Shown piece by piece: positions 27,677 through 36,282 of a stretch of DNA of 37,553 bases. Each line of letters starts with the position of its first letter. Within the stretch, counting starts at the first letter, position 1. The stretch is from Mesorhizobium loti CJ3sym (GTDB lineage Bacteria; Pseudomonadota; Alphaproteobacteria; Rhizobiales; Rhizobiaceae): NCBI RefSeq assembly GCF_000472785.1, contig NZ_AXAL01000022.1, positions 1 through 37,553 on the forward strand, read 5' to 3'. Made by a program: the position numbers and the translations under genes. The notes below the pieces were generated by a model that was given only the letters and a program-made list of their open reading frames with translations, was not told the origin of the DNA and did no database searches.

Positions 27677-27849
27677 CAACCCGCTGAAATCACTCACTTC
27701 TTTTTGAAGCAGACACTGAGGGCTTGGAACGCCAAGCCCGGAGTCGTATTGACCTCAAAACTCGCTTCTGTATTCGCTGGTTTCGCGCAATACTCATCGC
27801 AGGCCACCTCTATGGTCTGTCTTCCATTGTCCTAAAAGGATTGCCGGCG

Positions 27850-28911
27850 ATGTTCAAGCCGCTTGAGATATTTAACGACATCGTGAATAGTCTTATTCTG
27901 GGCGTTTACGACATCGTGGTTCTAATCGTCGGCCCATTAATCGCCCCGATGCTAAGACGAAGAAGGTCGGCATGGCGATCTATTTTGAGAGTGGATGCTC
28001 GCCTAAATTCCCTGACATTGATGTTCATCTGCTTTGCTGCGGCCGTTACAGTGCACACACCTGGGCTTTTATATGAAGCCTTCAAGCGAACTGCGGGTAT
28101 ATCTGAAAGCGGAAATTCTTTCGCCTTTGTGTTTATACTTACTACTATACTGACAATAATTTTCGATCTTCTTTTCCGATTTCTGGTATATCTAAGGAAA
28201 CTGTCGCTTAACGTCAAATTTTCTGTCGTACGGCTCTCGATTCTGCGCCTTTGTTTCTGCGTGGGTCTAATTGGTGTCGTGTTGGCGCAGGTTTATTTGC
28301 TGTTGGCAACACCTAATAGCACGCCCCGTCAGAGCGCCGAAGGGTATACCTCCTTCCATGCTCCACTGCTTTTTGTTTGTGTCCTCATTCTACCTTTTTC
28401 AATTTCTTTTATACATTTGACTAGACGTTGGCCATGGCACAAAAAGTTGCCGATAGCTAGCTTGTTTGCTTATTCGTTTGTAAATATTTCTTTATCGTGT
28501 GGATGGTTTATCGCGTTAATGACAGCAATATTTGTTGAGTTTGGTATTAATCAAGAGCAAACTCGATTGTTTTCGTTCAACACCGTGTGCGCCGTTTTGA
28601 GCGATGGAAGGACGTTCTCGGTAGATTCGGATCTTTTGCTAAGATCTGAGCTATACGACGTCGTTTCTATCAGAGATGGTGGAATTTACGCGGACATAGA
28701 CAATTTCGAGTACCCCTTGAATAAGGTGGATGGCGGCGAGAACATCTTGGTGAAGGATCACGTCGTCCACGCCAAGTTGATTGGTACCCTAGAGCCTGAC
28801 CGCCGTAAAAACCCGTCTCAATCTAATCAGCCAGTCACCCATTGTGATATTATCCTGTCTTCTCCGATATTCTTTGACGTACCCAAGAGGACGGAGATGA
28901 TTCCGGACTAA
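27850..28911 (+). CDS. Polytopic membrane protein of unknown function, 353 residues
   Basis: Family not recognised. Likely membrane segments are at about residues 10-33, 53-69, 90-113, 130-152, 171-190 and 203-229, separated by Arg/Lys-rich loops (LRRRRSAWR; HLTRRWPWHKK). A soluble C-terminal domain of about 125 residues follows (SFNTVCAVLSDGRTFSVDSD...), which looks like a small beta-domain. Base composition is clearly AT-richer than the giant genes upstream and the oxygenase gene downstream, suggesting separate acquisition. ATG at 27850 is chosen because AAAGGA lies upstream. A TTG at 27724, close to the IS5 end, would add 42 residues without membrane character. The gene begins 174 bp from the IS5 repeat, so its native promoter may have been displaced. 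It has no obvious link to either neighbour. Confidence 0.72.
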   Translation: MFKPLEIFNDIVNSLILGVYDIVVLIVGPLIAPMLRRRRSAWRSILRVDARLNSLTLMFICFAAAVTVHTPGLLYEAFKRTAGISESGNSFAFVFILTTILTIIFDLLFRFLVYLRKLSLNVKFSVVRLSILRLCFCVGLIGVVLAQVYLLLATPNSTPRQSAEGYTSFHAPLLFVCVLILPFSISFIHLTRRWPWHKKLPIASLFAYSFVNISLSCGWFIALMTAIFVEFGINQEQTRLFSFNTVCAVLSDGRTFSVDSDLLLRSELYDVVSIRDGGIYADIDNFEYPLNKVDGGENILVKDHVVHAKLIGTLEPDRRKNPSQSNQPVTHCDIILSSPIFFDVPKRTEMIPD

Positions 28912-29260
28912 GTAGGCTGTCATGAGAGGCGTAGATCGAATTGGTTTCTTTTTGAACAACTACGGCAAATCCGACCGGTGGCTCTGAACTCTGCTGTAGA
29001 CTTGGGTTGGAAACGTAAGCTCTTCATCTTCTCCATTGAATCGTAGCGCGTGCGACTTAGGCGCTTCGATAGCTCGTATGCCACCGGAGATGACACCGGC
29101 AGCCGATCAACGCTGACTAAATCAACACTGTCTGCCAAAAGCGGCCGTTCGATTATTTCTCAATCTTTGTATTGAACTTGTGTAGCGAGTTGCAGAAACT
29201 GAGGGAGAATATCGCATACAGAAAGTCTGTGCTAACAGCGGACTGAGGGGGGACGAGGGA
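28912..29260. other. Leader region of the oxygenase-P450 gene
   Basis: No gene supported. A minus-strand frame at 28920-29138 has no recognisable product. The last 20 bases contain a purine-rich ribosome binding region (GAGGGGGGACGAGGGA) for the next gene. No convincing promoter was found; a sigma-54-like TG-N-TTGC arrangement near 29185 lacks the invariant GG. Confidence 0.5.
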
Positions 29261-32170
29261 TTGGCCACTAAGAGAACTGTCGTGATGGGCTTCGTGTCGC
29301 GCTTTCCCTGGTTTTGGGACTTCATCAGCGGCGTTCCGCTGCTGCGCACCTGGGTCAATCGTTTTTTTATCAATTTCATCACCAACTCGACCCCGGCTAG
29401 GCCGCATCCTCTGTCGCTTTGGGGGCCATTCCCCGCGCCGGGTGTGTGCAGCGACTACACATCGTGGACCGGTCTGGTCGATCGCACCTATACCGGGCGA
29501 CATCTCCCGCCGTCCGACCCGATCACGGTCGCGCGGCTGCCGCCGACCGCCGGCCTCGCTGGGCTCTTTCTCCGGCAAGATAAATTGCTACCTTGCGGCA
29601 AGAGCTCGGCGTTATTCGGCTTCTTTGCCCAATGGTTTACCGACAGTTTCCTGCGTACCGATCCGGACGACGTGCGCAAGAACACCTCCAACCACGAAAT
29701 AGATCTTTGCCAGATATATGGGCTGACGGCCGCTGATACGGCGCTGCTGCGCAGCCGGCAGGGCGGCGAGCTGAAGATGCAGGAGATCCGCGGGCAATTC
29801 TATCCGCCATTCCTCTTCAAGCCCGATGGCAGCCGGGTGAAGGACGAGTATCTCTCGCTCTCCTACATCAACAAGAAGACCGGCGACTATCGCCACGCCG
29901 TCCTGACGCCGCCCTTCGATACGCCCGAGCGCAAGGCAGGCCTTTTCGTCGCTGGGCTCGAGCGCGGAAATTCCACGATTTACTACAGCGCCATCAACAC
30001 CATCTTCATGCGGGAGCACAACCGTCTCTGCCGGGAGATCGCCAAGCGACATCCCGACTGGGAGGACGATCGGCTGTTCGAGACGGCGCGTAACGTGAAC
30101 ATCGCCTGCCTGCTCAAAGTCATCATCAACGACTACATCAATCATCTGACGGTGACCCTGTTCAAAGTGTTTGTGGAGGTCGGCTTCGCTGAGCGCCAGA
30201 ACTGGTACCGCACCAACCGCATCTGCGCGGAGTTCGATCTCCTCTATCGCTGGCATCCACTCATTCCGACCGAGCTGAACGTCGGGAAAGACATGCTGCC
30301 GAGCACGGAATTCCGGTTCAATAACCAGCTGCTCGTGAAATTTGGTATCGAAGACGTGCTTAGTGCGGCCACGAACCAGCGCGCCGGGCGTATCGGGCTG
30401 GAGAATACCGCGCCATTCCTAGTGCCGGCCGATCTGGCGGCGATCGAGAAATCGCGGGCGTGGCGGCTGCGGTCCTACAATGAATACCGCGTGCGGTTCG
30501 GTCTGCCGCCGCTAACGTCATTTATGGAGCTCTGTGGCGACCGCAGGATCGCCGAGAAACTGGGCGCCGCCTACGATCACGACATCAATCGGGTGGAATT
30601 CCTTGTCGGGCTGTTCGCTGAGCAACGCGCACCCAATGCCGTGCTGGGCGAACTCATGACCTTGATGGTCGGTGTGGATGCCTTTTCGCAGGCCCTGACC
30701 AATCCGCTGCTCTCGCAAAACGTTTACGGGCCATTGGCGTTCTCCGAACCCGGATTGCAGGCGCTGAACGAGACGTCGTCTTTCGACAGTATCGTTCGGC
30801 GCAACAGCGCGATGGGAAACCGCAGGATCAATTTCTCTGCCGGCCTTACGCCTCCCGGTTCTTACGGGCTGCCGATCCTGGGAACCATCATCGACACGGT
30901 GGATTTCTTCCTGGTGAGCGGCTGGAGGAACTTCTTCGAGCGCCGTCGAAAAAAATACGGCAGTTCAGTATTCAAGGTGAACCTGTTCCGGCCGACCATC
31001 GCCATGATGGACGGCAAGGCGATAAGCGCGCTCTTCAAGTCGAAGGACCTGATCCAGGATTATGGATTCAGCTGGGCGGTGCCGCCCCTTGATCTCGTCG
31101 GCAATGTGCCCCCCAGCATCTTCGAGTCGGGACCGGCGCATGATCGACCGAAATCGCTCTACATGCGCCTGCTGCAAGCCAATGCGCATGTGCTTGGCTC
31201 GACCTTCGGCGGTATCTTCGCGACCTTCACCGAGAAATGGCTTTCGGCACCGCGGTTCTCGTGGCGGGACGAGCTGGAGAACTTCTCTGCGACCTTCCTA
31301 TTCACGTGGTTCCTAGGCACGAGCCCCGACCCAGTTAAGGTCCGCACGCTCTACAACGGCATCTTCCTGCACTTTGCTGTGCCGATTGCCCGGCTGCTTC
31401 CCTGGTCGTCCTTCTCGAAGTCCCTGGTGATTTACAAGGATCTGCTTGAGTTCATCAAGGGTGCACCCAAATTTTCCGACATCCTGGTTGCCGCCAGGGA
31501 ACGAGGCCTGACGAACGCGGATGTCGTCGCCAAGCAGATCGCGTTCATGATCGGCATGAATTCCTTCCTGGGAACGCAGAACCTGCTGAAGTCGATCGTC
31601 GGGGAATTGAGCGATCGTCCCGATCTGCGTGAGGCGTTGCGCGCGGAAATCACCGCGGGGCTGGGCGATGCTTCATCGGAACGGGACATCACGAAGGTCG
31701 CGGGGATGCCGCTTCTGGACAAGACAATACGCGAGATACTCCGGCTGCATCCGCCGGTCTTCTTCCTCTTCGGGCGGGCAACGCGGGCTCGGCTGATCGA
31801 GTCGGACTCCGGATCATTCGCCATCCGCAAGGGCGACCTTGCCATGGGCGTCATCCCGTTCGCCCATCTGGATGAGTTCGCCTTCCCCAAACCCGAGGAA
31901 TTCAACCCGGACCGCTTCGACGATCCGGCCGCGTCGGCGCATTTGATCTGGCCGCGCGGCCGTCACAACGATACCGTCGTGCCGGAAGATCGCACCTGTC
32001 CCGGCAAGGACGTGGCGATCCTCATTGCCAAGCTGTTCACCGTTAGTCTGCTGCGCGATTTCGACTGGCAGCTGAGTACGCGCAAACAAAGGTGGGAGCA
32101 GCGTTTCTTCGGTCTCAACGTGGCCGCGCCGGTCGGCCCGCTCGAGGTCGAGACGTTTCGTCGACGCTAG
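29261..32170 (+). CDS. Cyclooxygenase-like haem dioxygenase fused to a CYP74-like P450 (putative oxylipin synthase)
   Basis: This 969-residue protein has two domains. Residues about 25-515 match animal-type haem peroxidases, closest in pattern to prostaglandin synthase: YTSWTGLVDRTYTGRHLP, FFAQWFTDSF (121-130), IFMREHNRLCREIAKRHPDW, EFDLLYRWHPLIP with catalytic-type Tyr329 and proximal haem ligand His332, and FGLPPLTSF. The distal His position is Asp128 (Gln124 is kept). Residues about 525-965 match CYP74: PPGSYGLPILG (530-540), I-helix Asn767 in GMNSFLGTQN, K-helix E825xxR828 (EILRLHPP), RLIESDSGSFAIRKGD, and haem-thiolate Cys913 in TCPGKD after the long pre-Cys insert typical of CYP74. Expected chemistry is fatty acid plus O2 to hydroperoxide, then rearrangement to an allene oxide, aldehyde or epoxyalcohol. 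Start: TTG at 29261 has the best ribosome site; GTG 29282 or ATG 29285 are alternatives. It appears monocistronic. Fungal Ppo proteins are analogous fusions, with different P450s. Confidence 0.93.
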   Translation: MATKRTVVMGFVSRFPWFWDFISGVPLLRTWVNRFFINFITNSTPARPHPLSLWGPFPAPGVCSDYTSWTGLVDRTYTGRHLPPSDPITVARLPPTAGLAGLFLRQDKLLPCGKSSALFGFFAQWFTDSFLRTDPDDVRKNTSNHEIDLCQIYGLTAADTALLRSRQGGELKMQEIRGQFYPPFLFKPDGSRVKDEYLSLSYINKKTGDYRHAVLTPPFDTPERKAGLFVAGLERGNSTIYYSAINTIFMREHNRLCREIAKRHPDWEDDRLFETARNVNIACLLKVIINDYINHLTVTLFKVFVEVGFAERQNWYRTNRICAEFDLLYRWHPLIPTELNVGKDMLPSTEFRFNNQLLVKFGIEDVLSAATNQRAGRIGLENTAPFLVPADLAAIEKSRAWRLRSYNEYRVRFGLPPLTSFMELCGDRRIAEKLGAAYDHDINRVEFLVGLFAEQRAPNAVLGELMTLMVGVDAFSQALTNPLLSQNVYGPLAFSEPGLQALNETSSFDSIVRRNSAMGNRRINFSAGLTPPGSYGLPILGTIIDTVDFFLVSGWRNFFERRRKKYGSSVFKVNLFRPTIAMMDGKAISALFKSKDLIQDYGFSWAVPPLDLVGNVPPSIFESGPAHDRPKSLYMRLLQANAHVLGSTFGGIFATFTEKWLSAPRFSWRDELENFSATFLFTWFLGTSPDPVKVRTLYNGIFLHFAVPIARLLPWSSFSKSLVIYKDLLEFIKGAPKFSDILVAARERGLTNADVVAKQIAFMIGMNSFLGTQNLLKSIVGELSDRPDLREALRAEITAGLGDASSERDITKVAGMPLLDKTIREILRLHPPVFFLFGRATRARLIESDSGSFAIRKGDLAMGVIPFAHLDEFAFPKPEEFNPDRFDDPAASAHLIWPRGRHNDTVVPEDRTCPGKDVAILIAKLFTVSLLRDFDWQLSTRKQRWEQRFFGLNVAAPVGPLEVETFRRR

Positions 32171-32608
32171 CTTAAGGTCGCGTTGGTTCGCATACCCTCG
32201 TAGTCTATTAGATCGTGAGCGATGCTGACGGTATTCCTATGATTGCCGGGCCGCACGGAAGCGGGGCGAGCGGACGGCGAATTCCAGGCCACGCGGGTCG
32301 CTGCAACGGGCGGTCGTGATCAGCCGTGCGGCTTCGTTCGCTCCTCCGCGGCCGCCATACCCGATCTCCGATTTGCATACGAACGGCATCAGCGAACAGG
32401 AGTGGGATTGTTTAGTAAATTGCCGAAAATATGATGACAATACTGCCTTCACCGAATATTTGCGCCGGGGCAGCGTTGCAATATGACCCGGACTCCGGTG
32501 GCAATTCACATCAATGCTGTCCGCCATTCGGCTACCGCGCCGAAGAGCCGCTCCTCCCAACGCAGACGATGGTGGCTCACGTCCGCTCGATTGTTTCCCG
32601 TGGCGCGA
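32171..32608. other. Gap after the fusion gene
   Basis: No supported gene. A minus-strand frame at 32237-32560 lacks a plausible start and resembles nothing I know. No hairpin with a T-tract is seen after the stop at 32170. Confidence 0.5.
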
Positions 32609-33024
32609 TTAAACTTTTGGCGAAACGAGCCCAATCGCGTTTTCAACCTGCGCGGCTGCAAACGGTAGTTCGGTCTGCGTCGGCGCGAGCCGATTGAGCG
32701 GCGCGATCTTCTGGAACGCTTGAACGACGCCAACGAACACGAGCAGATAAAGGCTGGCGACCATCCCGCCGGCGTAAATCCAGCGCCATGCGCGTTCGAC
32801 GCGGAAGCGGTAGTAGGCGAGCAGCACCACTCCCAGGATCACCAGCGCAATCACGCCGGTCACGATCGCGGGCGTGATAAAAAGCCCGTGACGCTTGTGG
32901 CTACCGCAAGCACGAGAAACGCTCGTGTCCAGGCGCGTTCCGCACCGCCTCGGAAAAGACCGGCGGTCGCGATGACGCCGGTAAGGATCGCGGCGAAGCT
33001 GAGTGCTGTATGGACGTGCGGCAT
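32609..33024 (-). pseudogene. Frameshifted four-helix membrane protein of unknown function
   Basis: Start ATG at 33022-33024 gives MPHVHTALSFAAILTGVIAT, then RAWTRAFLVLAVATSVTGFL, and dies at a stop near 32875. After a shift near 32880 the frame continues ITPAIVTGVIALVILGVVLL, then WRWIYAGGMVASLYLLVFVG, then FQKIAPLNRLAPTQTELPFA. Together these make the four membrane helices of a small uncharacterised proteobacterial protein. The end (QVENAIGLVSPKV) lacks the last hydrophobic helix I would expect, so the 3' end also looks altered. It starts 17 bp after the NTF2-like gene on the same strand, so it was probably the second gene of that operon. I regard it as broken unless the shift is a sequencing error. 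Confidence 0.7.
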
Positions 33025-33041
33025 CGGCCTGCGCCCTGTGG

Positions 33042-33404
33042 CTACGTCGAAGGGTGGTAGAGCTTGCTCACAATCTTCCACTCTCCGGCGATCCTGAGTA
33101 GGGACAGGTAATTGGTAAAGCGCATGCTCCCGAACTCGTCTTCCATCTTCACCGAGGCAGCATCGTCGGTAATGTCGATCGAGGTTACACTCCATTTTGG
33201 ATTGTTGTTCGGCGGCAGGCTGGCGCCAATTACCTCGGCGACATAAGCGTCCAAGCTCAGCCATTCGACCGCCCCTTGGTAGTTACCCATCACCGAGGCA
33301 TTTGCGTGAAAGGCCGCGCGCAGCCCATCTTCATCACCGGTGGACATAGCTAGCACGTAGCGTTCAACGGCGGGTGTAACCTGTGTTTCTGCAGCATGCG
33401 GCAT
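33042..33404 (-). CDS. NTF2-like / lumazine-binding-like small protein
   Basis: This 120-residue protein has the cone-shaped NTF2/SnoaL fold pattern: an N-terminal helix (VTPAVERYVLAMSTGD), HANASVMGN, a helix (WLSLDAYVAEVIG), then alternating strands (KWSVTSIDITDDAASVKMED) and a closing LLRIAGEWKIVSKLYHP. This is the layout of the putative lumazine-binding (Lumazine_bd_2) sub-group. Members are often small isomerase-like or ligand-binding proteins, and a substrate cannot be read from sequence. No signal peptide. Start: ATG at 33402-33404 has GGAG nine bases upstream; a TTG 15 bases earlier is less likely. The frameshifted membrane-protein gene follows after 17 bp. Confidence 0.85.
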   Translation of the reverse strand: MPHAAETQVTPAVERYVLAMSTGDEDGLRAAFHANASVMGNYQGAVEWLSLDAYVAEVIGASLPPNNNPKWSVTSIDITDDAASVKMEDEFGSMRFTNYLSLLRIAGEWKIVSKLYHPST

Positions 33405-33745
33405 GGGTGGCAGCTCCAATGTTCAGCCAAGTCTCTAACGCCTTCAAGTCGGCGGCACGACACGCCGCTCCTCGCTCTGACGCTACGGAAACCTGATTGG
33501 CGGAACCTAACAAACGTATTCCGATTATCAAGTGATCAGCACACGCGGAATGGACACTCCAAGGAATTGCGGCAATAGGCCGTCGCCCCGTTTGGCGGCA
33601 TGTACATGGAGAGCAATCAACAGTGACATCATGGCGAGCCTCTTGTGTTAGGCTCCCACTGTCCAACCGATCGATAGCTGTCGCCACCCGTTTCCTGACG
33701 CCTATCGCTTCACTGGCCCCGTAGTGTTCCACAGGATTGACGGCC
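33405..33745. other. Gap between NTF2-like gene and IS3 remnant
   Basis: No gene supported on either strand. The stretch next to 33746 (about 33720-33745) probably contains the right end of the IS3 element, but no paired repeat survives to confirm it. Confidence 0.45.
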
Positions 33746-34174
33746 TCATGCGGCCTGTTTTTCCAGTGCCATTTTCATGGCGAATTCACTGGGCGTGAAG
33801 TTGCCCAGCGCTGAGTGTGGTCTGTGCCGGTTGTAGTCCTCCTTCCAGAGCTGGATCGCCGCCCGTGCTTCCGCGAGGGTGGAAAACAGCGTTTCGTTGA
33901 GGCATTCGTCGCGGAACCGGCCGTTGAAGCTCTCCACGAAGCCGTTCTGCATCGGCTTGCCGGGCGCGATGTAATGCCATTCGACGCCGCTCTCCTGGCA
34001 CCATTTGAGGATGGCCATCGAGGTCAGTTCGGTGCCGTTGTCGGAGACGATCGTGCAAGGCTTATCGCGACGGGCGATGACGGCGTCCAGTTCCCGGGCC
34101 ACACGGGCGCCTGACAGCGACGTGTCAGCGACCAGCGCCAGGCATTCCCGCGTGAAGTCGTTAGCGAGCAGATT
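33746..34174 (-). pseudogene. IS3-family (IS407-like) transposase OrfB remnant
   Basis: The minus-strand translation ANDFTRECLALVADTSLSGA, then CTIVSDNGTELTS (second catalytic Asp), then NGFVESFNGRFRDECLNETL (catalytic Glu) and YNRHRPHSALGNFTPSEFA is the C-terminal half of an IS3 OrfB of the IS407 type. It begins abruptly near 34174, so the first catalytic Asp and the orfA frame are missing. The deletion point lies about 170 bp upstream of the 152-residue protein gene, suggesting that this insertion or recombination set the left border of that cassette. Confidence 0.9.
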
Positions 34175-34346
34175 CGACCCGTGCCCGCTTCGTCGGCCTC
34201 AAGGCCTAGGTCTCAAGTCCAGACGATGTACCTTCAGAACGCGGATCTATGCTACAACCACTGCGATCTCGAACCGGCGAGATTCTGGTGCGGTTCTCGC
34301 CACGGTTCGCTGGCAGTGGCGAACAAAGATGCATAGGAAGGACGCT

Positions 34347-34805
34347 ATGACGGCCCAAGATACACCGCGGCCCAGCTACGTGATCGCTCGATCGATGATT
34401 CAGTCCCTTGCACCTCAGGAGATCGCGGACATCCCGGACTATGAGGCGGCTTTTGAGCTCAGGCGCCGCGGTCAGGCGACCCCTGACGGTCTGGGCCTTG
34501 GTATGGCTGAGGTAATCCTGGCGGTCGGTCCCATAGCCTACTTCATCGGTGGAAAAGTGATTGATAAACTGACGGATTGGGCGGTGGACGGCGCTCTCGC
34601 GCCAGTGAAAGACTACCTGACGGCAAAAGGGCGTTCTCTGCTCTCGCATTGGCTACAGAATCCGCGGCAGGGCGCGTTTCAAGGTGGGCTCACCCCGGAA
34701 GGGAAGGCGGAATTGAAGGGGGCAATACGCGACGCCTGCCTTAAGCAGAATTTTGATGAGGGCACGGTGGACAGAATCATCGCCAAGTTCGCCGACGATC
34801 TGTGA
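34347..34805 (+). CDS. Hypothetical 152-residue protein with one hydrophobic segment, paired with M48 peptidase
   Basis: Family not recognised. ATG at 34347 is preceded by AGGAAGGA, which supports this start; an in-frame ATG at 34332 has no such site. Residues 48-70 form a Gly/Ala-rich hydrophobic segment (GLGLGMAEVILAVGPIAYFI) that could insert in or lie on a membrane. Amphipathic and charged helices follow (VIDKLTDWAVDGALAPVKDY; LSHWLQNPRQGAFQG; AELKGAIRDACLKQNFDEGT). No catalytic motif is seen. The stop TGA at 34803-34805 is followed at once by the GTG of the M48 peptidase gene, so translation is probably coupled and the proteins likely act together. Possible roles are substrate, adaptor or protease-controlled membrane effector, all inference. 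Confidence 0.7.
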   Translation: MTAQDTPRPSYVIARSMIQSLAPQEIADIPDYEAAFELRRRGQATPDGLGLGMAEVILAVGPIAYFIGGKVIDKLTDWAVDGALAPVKDYLTAKGRSLLSHWLQNPRQGAFQGGLTPEGKAELKGAIRDACLKQNFDEGTVDRIIAKFADDL

Positions 34806-34806
34806 C

Positions 34807-36282
34807 GTGAGCAGCGGACGGTCGCAAGCCTATCGGCTACGAAGGTTGCGGGACCAGAACACCTATCGCGCGATCAATATCTCGCTGATGTGCGGAATCA
34901 TTTCGTCCATGTATTTCGGCTCGGAGATGTTCCTGCGGTTGCCGGGATTCATCACAAACGTACCCCTCGGGCACTTCTTGTTCGGAGCCTTGTGTTACGG
35001 TGTCCTGCTAGGCATAGTCTTTTCGGGCAGGCGCACCCTTCACCGACGACGGTTCAAGCGCGAGAATGCACCCTCGATTGGCAATCCTGCGGCTCTTGCC
35101 ATCGTGCACCAAGTCTCGCGAGCTTTTGGCATATCGGCCACGCCGATCGTGGGGGCCGCGGGTGGCTTTCGGGCATACTCAGTTGGTCTGAATAACATTA
35201 TCAGCATCGACCCCGGTGGGCTAAGTCTGAGACACATCGACCCCATGAGATTCAAATTCAACGTGGCGCACGAGTTAGCGCATTGCGCGACAAAAGACTT
35301 CGCAGCTGAGGAAGTTGTGAAGGCCAATTACCTCGGCTGTTGCGCCTTCGTTGGATACACCTTCTACGAGAGCGTGTACCAAAGGGTATCTGTGGCTTAT
35401 TCGTTTTGGTCGGCGGTCAAGCCTGGCGCAGTAATTTTTGGGCCTCCGATGTGGAAGGCCCTGCTGCTCGACGCACTCGATACGATCGATCTGGCCGCTA
35501 CAATTGGGGTACTTCTCGCGGTCCTCCTCGCCGAGAGTCGGGCCTCACGACGGGGTCGAGAATTCCACGCCGACGCCCTTGCCGCCACTGTTGCTGGCCT
35601 GCCGGCGCATACTCTGGCCGATGCAGGTGGCGGCGGGACGTCCCGTTGGAGACGGTTCCGGGGTGCTCTCGGTTTCGGCGAGCATCCGTCAGTGCGCGAC
35701 CGGAATCTGGCGCTTATCGACAGAGGGGTTGTGGAAAATGCGGACGGCGTCTTCATCTTCTCGATGTTCTTCCTGACGGCACTGATGGTTGAGACGCTGT
35801 TGCAGTTCGCGACGCAATCGGAGGTCCTTTCGAGCACGACGGCACATAGAGTCCGCGTGAACGACATCGCGGGTTTCTGCCTGTCCAGTGTGTTCGTCGG
35901 CTCCGTTTATGTGTTTTGTTGTTGGCTATTCATCTGCCGTGCAGCGCCCTTCGCGTCTCCCACTCTGTCGGAAGGGATTGCCGGGAAGTTCGCGCGGGAT
36001 ATTGCACGGCTGGGGTTTTCATCAACGCTGCTGGTGCTGCTGACCAGCCAGTCGACTTGGTGGGACCTTCGAGTGCTGGGGTGGGGGCTGCTGTCATATG
36101 TGATGTTTGAGGGCGACCGCCTAATGATCGTTGGTATCAGCGCTTTTACCCTAGGTGCTGCCGGGGTATGTGCACGAATACACTCTCTAGACGCGTACCG
36201 CGCCCGCGTTCGCCTTTTACTGGCCTTCCTCCCGGTGTTGGTCGTTGCGGCGATGTTCCTGTGGAGAAGCACAGCGCCCTGA
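34807..36282 (+). CDS. Membrane-embedded M48-family zinc metallopeptidase
   Basis: This 491-residue protein has the M48 zinc motif HELAH at residues 155-159 (FNVAHELAHCATKDF). The third-ligand motif REFHAD follows at 251-256, with E252 and D256 in the usual helix after a hydrophobic pair. Membrane segments are at about 22-40, 53-74 and 215-242, and at least four more in the C-terminal half (VFIFSMFFLTALMVETLLQF; AGFCLSSVFVGSVYVFCCWL; LLLAFLPVLVVAAMFLW), more than in typical HtpX (four). The catalytic core should face the cytoplasm as in HtpX, though topology is inferred. The start is taken as GTG at 34807, one base after the preceding stop; a TTG or ATG at 34753/34756 inside the upstream gene lacks a ribosome site. 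Coupling to the 152-residue protein suggests a dedicated substrate or regulator, not general quality control. Confidence 0.87.
   Translation: MSSGRSQAYRLRRLRDQNTYRAINISLMCGIISSMYFGSEMFLRLPGFITNVPLGHFLFGALCYGVLLGIVFSGRRTLHRRRFKRENAPSIGNPAALAIVHQVSRAFGISATPIVGAAGGFRAYSVGLNNIISIDPGGLSLRHIDPMRFKFNVAHELAHCATKDFAAEEVVKANYLGCCAFVGYTFYESVYQRVSVAYSFWSAVKPGAVIFGPPMWKALLLDALDTIDLAATIGVLLAVLLAESRASRRGREFHADALAATVAGLPAHTLADAGGGGTSRWRRFRGALGFGEHPSVRDRNLALIDRGVVENADGVFIFSMFFLTALMVETLLQFATQSEVLSSTTAHRVRVNDIAGFCLSSVFVGSVYVFCCWLFICRAAPFASPTLSEGIAGKFARDIARLGFSSTLLVLLTSQSTWWDLRVLGWGLLSYVMFEGDRLMIVGISAFTLGAAGVCARIHSLDAYRARVRLLLAFLPVLVVAAMFLWRSTAP

Noticed and set aside
29178..29200. Sigma-54-like promoter before the fusion gene
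   Set aside because: Has TTGC at the -12 side but lacks the invariant GG at -24; no activator site found.
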